A DNA stretch of 55,905 bases from a bacterium (candidate division B38) B3_B38. GTDB taxonomy: Bacteria > Acidobacteriota > B3-B38 > Guanabaribacteriales > B3-B38. Under the pieces are notes generated by a model. That model saw only the letters and a program-made list of their open reading frames with translations, was not told the DNA's origin and made no database searches. Below, one piece after another: positions 54,899 through 55,905 of the stretch. The stretch is taken from the NCBI GenBank assembly GCA_005223145.1, contig NJBL01000006.1:1-55905 (forward strand), in the 5' to 3' direction. A program made the position numbers and the translations under genes. Position 1 is the first letter of the stretch. Each line of letters opens with the position of its first letter.

Positions 54899-55905
54899 CT
54901 ACTTCAGATTGCGGAGCAGGAAATCGGTGATCATGGTGAAGAGATGGGGACGGGCATTATCGCCATAGATTCCATGGTCCTTACGGGGGTAAATCATGAG
55001 GTCGAACTGCTTGCCCGCCTTGATGAGTTCGTACGCAAGCTGAACAGCATTCTGGAAGTGGACATTATCATCAAGGGTACCGTGAACGAGAAGGAGCTTC
55101 CCTTTGAGCTTGTCGACATGAGTCAGGGGGGAGCCCTCCTTGTAGCCCTCGGGATTTTCTTGGGGGAGACCCATATAGCGCTCGGTATAGATGGTGTCGT
55201 AGTCCTGCCAGTGGGTCACCGGAGCAACCGACACGCCCACCTGAAAATAGTCGGCAGCGTTAAACATAGCCATACAGGTCATATATCCTCCGTAGCTCCA
55301 TCCCCAAATCCCTATATGATTGGAATCGACATAAGCTAACTGGCGCAGGTATTTGACCCCATCGATAAGGTCGAGCACCTCCCAGTGGCCGAAGCGACGG
55401 TATATCTTGTTGGCTCCCTCCTTGCCAAAGTGGGTTGAGGCTCTGTTGTCCAGGGAAAACACGATAATGCCGTTTTGCGCCAGCATCTGATGCCATAAGG
55501 CATTGGTGCCGCCCCAGGAATTAGAGACTCTCTGACTGGCTGGACCACCATAGATGCTGAACAGAACGGGGTATTTCTTCTTGGGATTGAAATCGGGGGG
55601 CTTAATCATCATCGCCGGCAGCTGCAAGCCATCGCTGCTGGTGACGGTGAGAAACTCGGGAGTTGAGAGCTTGTAATCGGCGAGCTCCTCCACCCGGTTC
55701 TCTTCAATGGTGAACAGCTTGCCCCCCTCGGAGTCGAACAGGTCCATCCGGGATGGGGTGGTGCAGTTGCTGTAAGTATCAATATAGCAACCAGCAGCAG
55801 GGGACATGTTGATGGAGTGGGAGCCCTCTTTTTGGGTAAGACGCTGGAAGCCGGTTCCGTCGAGCTTTACCCGATAGAGATGGCTCTCCAGAGAGGACTT
55901 CCGCT
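54899..55905 (-). CDS. S9 family (DPP IV-like) peptidase, C-terminal part
   Basis: The frame is open to the window edge; complete codons begin at 55903. The visible 334 residues hold the end of the beta propeller (HLYRVKLDGTGFQRLTQ, GGKLFTI) and the whole alpha/beta hydrolase domain. The catalytic Ser is in WGWSYGGYM, the Asp in HGTLDDNVHFQN and the His in PRKDHGIYG. YPVLFSIYGGP, with FSLDNRASTHFGK, fits DPP IV-type enzymes. Signal peptide and propeller start are outside the window. Confidence 0.93.
   Translation of the reverse strand, partial: RKSSLESHLYRVKLDGTGFQRLTQKEGSHSINMSPAAGCYIDTYSNCTTPSRMDLFDSEGGKLFTIEENRVEELADYKLSTPEFLTVTSSDGLQLPAMMIKPPDFNPKKKYPVLFSIYGGPASQRVSNSWGGTNALWHQMLAQNGIIVFSLDNRASTHFGKEGANKIYRRFGHWEVLDLIDGVKYLRQLAYVDSNHIGIWGWSYGGYMTCMAMFNAADYFQVGVSVAPVTHWQDYDTIYTERYMGLPQENPEGYKEGSPLTHVDKLKGKLLLVHGTLDDNVHFQNAVQLAYELIKAGKQFDLMIYPRKDHGIYGDNARPHLFTMITDFLLRNLK

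Noticed and set aside
1-55905. CRISPR arrays, insertion sequences, phage genes and rRNA genes
   Set aside because: No regularly spaced repeats, transposase or integrase motifs, or rRNA sequences were seen in the window.

Overview
The window is a chromosomal segment of a diderm bacterium, probably from a deep or uncultivated lineage. Evidence for an outer membrane is a small beta-barrel protein with a signal peptide, a LysM/M23 envelope hydrolase with a candidate lipobox, and a Spy/CpxP-like periplasmic protein. Housekeeping genes are ordinary bacterial types with sigma-70 promoters (TTGACA-17-TAATAT is seen twice). Starts at GTG and TTG are frequent. I cannot name the phylum from sequence reading alone; a marker phylogeny of RpoB, RpoC and the ribosomal proteins would settle it.

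From about 0.75 to 32.7 kb almost everything lies on the minus strand. Read in the direction of transcription it is: tRNA-Thr(UGU), tRNA-Tyr, tRNA-Gly, tRNA-Thr(GGU), tuf, rpmG, tRNA-Trp, secE, nusG, rplKAJL, rpoB, rpoC, then rpsL-rpsG-fusA, the S10 operon (rpsJ to rpsQ), the spc operon (rplN to secY), adk, infA, rpmJ, and the alpha operon (rpsM, rpsK, rpsD, rpoA, rplQ). The classical rif, str, S10, spc and alpha operons are thus fused in one array of about 32 kb. tuf sits behind the tRNA cluster instead of behind fusA, and map is missing between adk and infA. Internal promoters are visible ahead of the tRNA-tuf unit, the str operon and the S10 operon.

From 32.8 to 38.8 kb come ispD-ispF, an ECF sigma / zinc-finger anti-sigma / Spy-like operon closed by a strong terminator, cstA with a hidden 39-codon gene overlapping its end, and a YjbQ-family gene. 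From 38.8 to 41.4 kb is an AT-rich accessory patch: one intact membrane GT-C glycosyltransferase gene between two copies of a 67-bp direct repeat, plus remnants including the first 37 codons of a GT2 glycosyltransferase. From 41.4 to 43.4 kb are a NUDIX hydrolase, the LysM/M23 protein and signal peptidase I. From 43.5 to 49.7 kb are a 4HBT thioesterase and a complete hydrogenase maturation operon (hypA-B-F-C-D-E) without structural hydrogenase genes nearby. From 49.9 kb to the right edge are an ArsA/Get3-like ATPase with a small partner gene, a structured leader with a terminator, a tandem amidohydrolase whose second half has lost metal ligands, a THEP1-type NTPase and the C-terminal part of an S9 peptidase.

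The most unusual observations concern core machinery. RpoB carries an insertion with eight cysteines whose first half has exactly the cysteine spacing, and part of the sequence, of the RpoC N-terminal zinc-binding domain. EF-Tu carries a four-cysteine insertion in its G domain. Ribosomal proteins S4, S14, L24, L33, L36 and also adenylate kinase are all of the cysteine (zinc) type.
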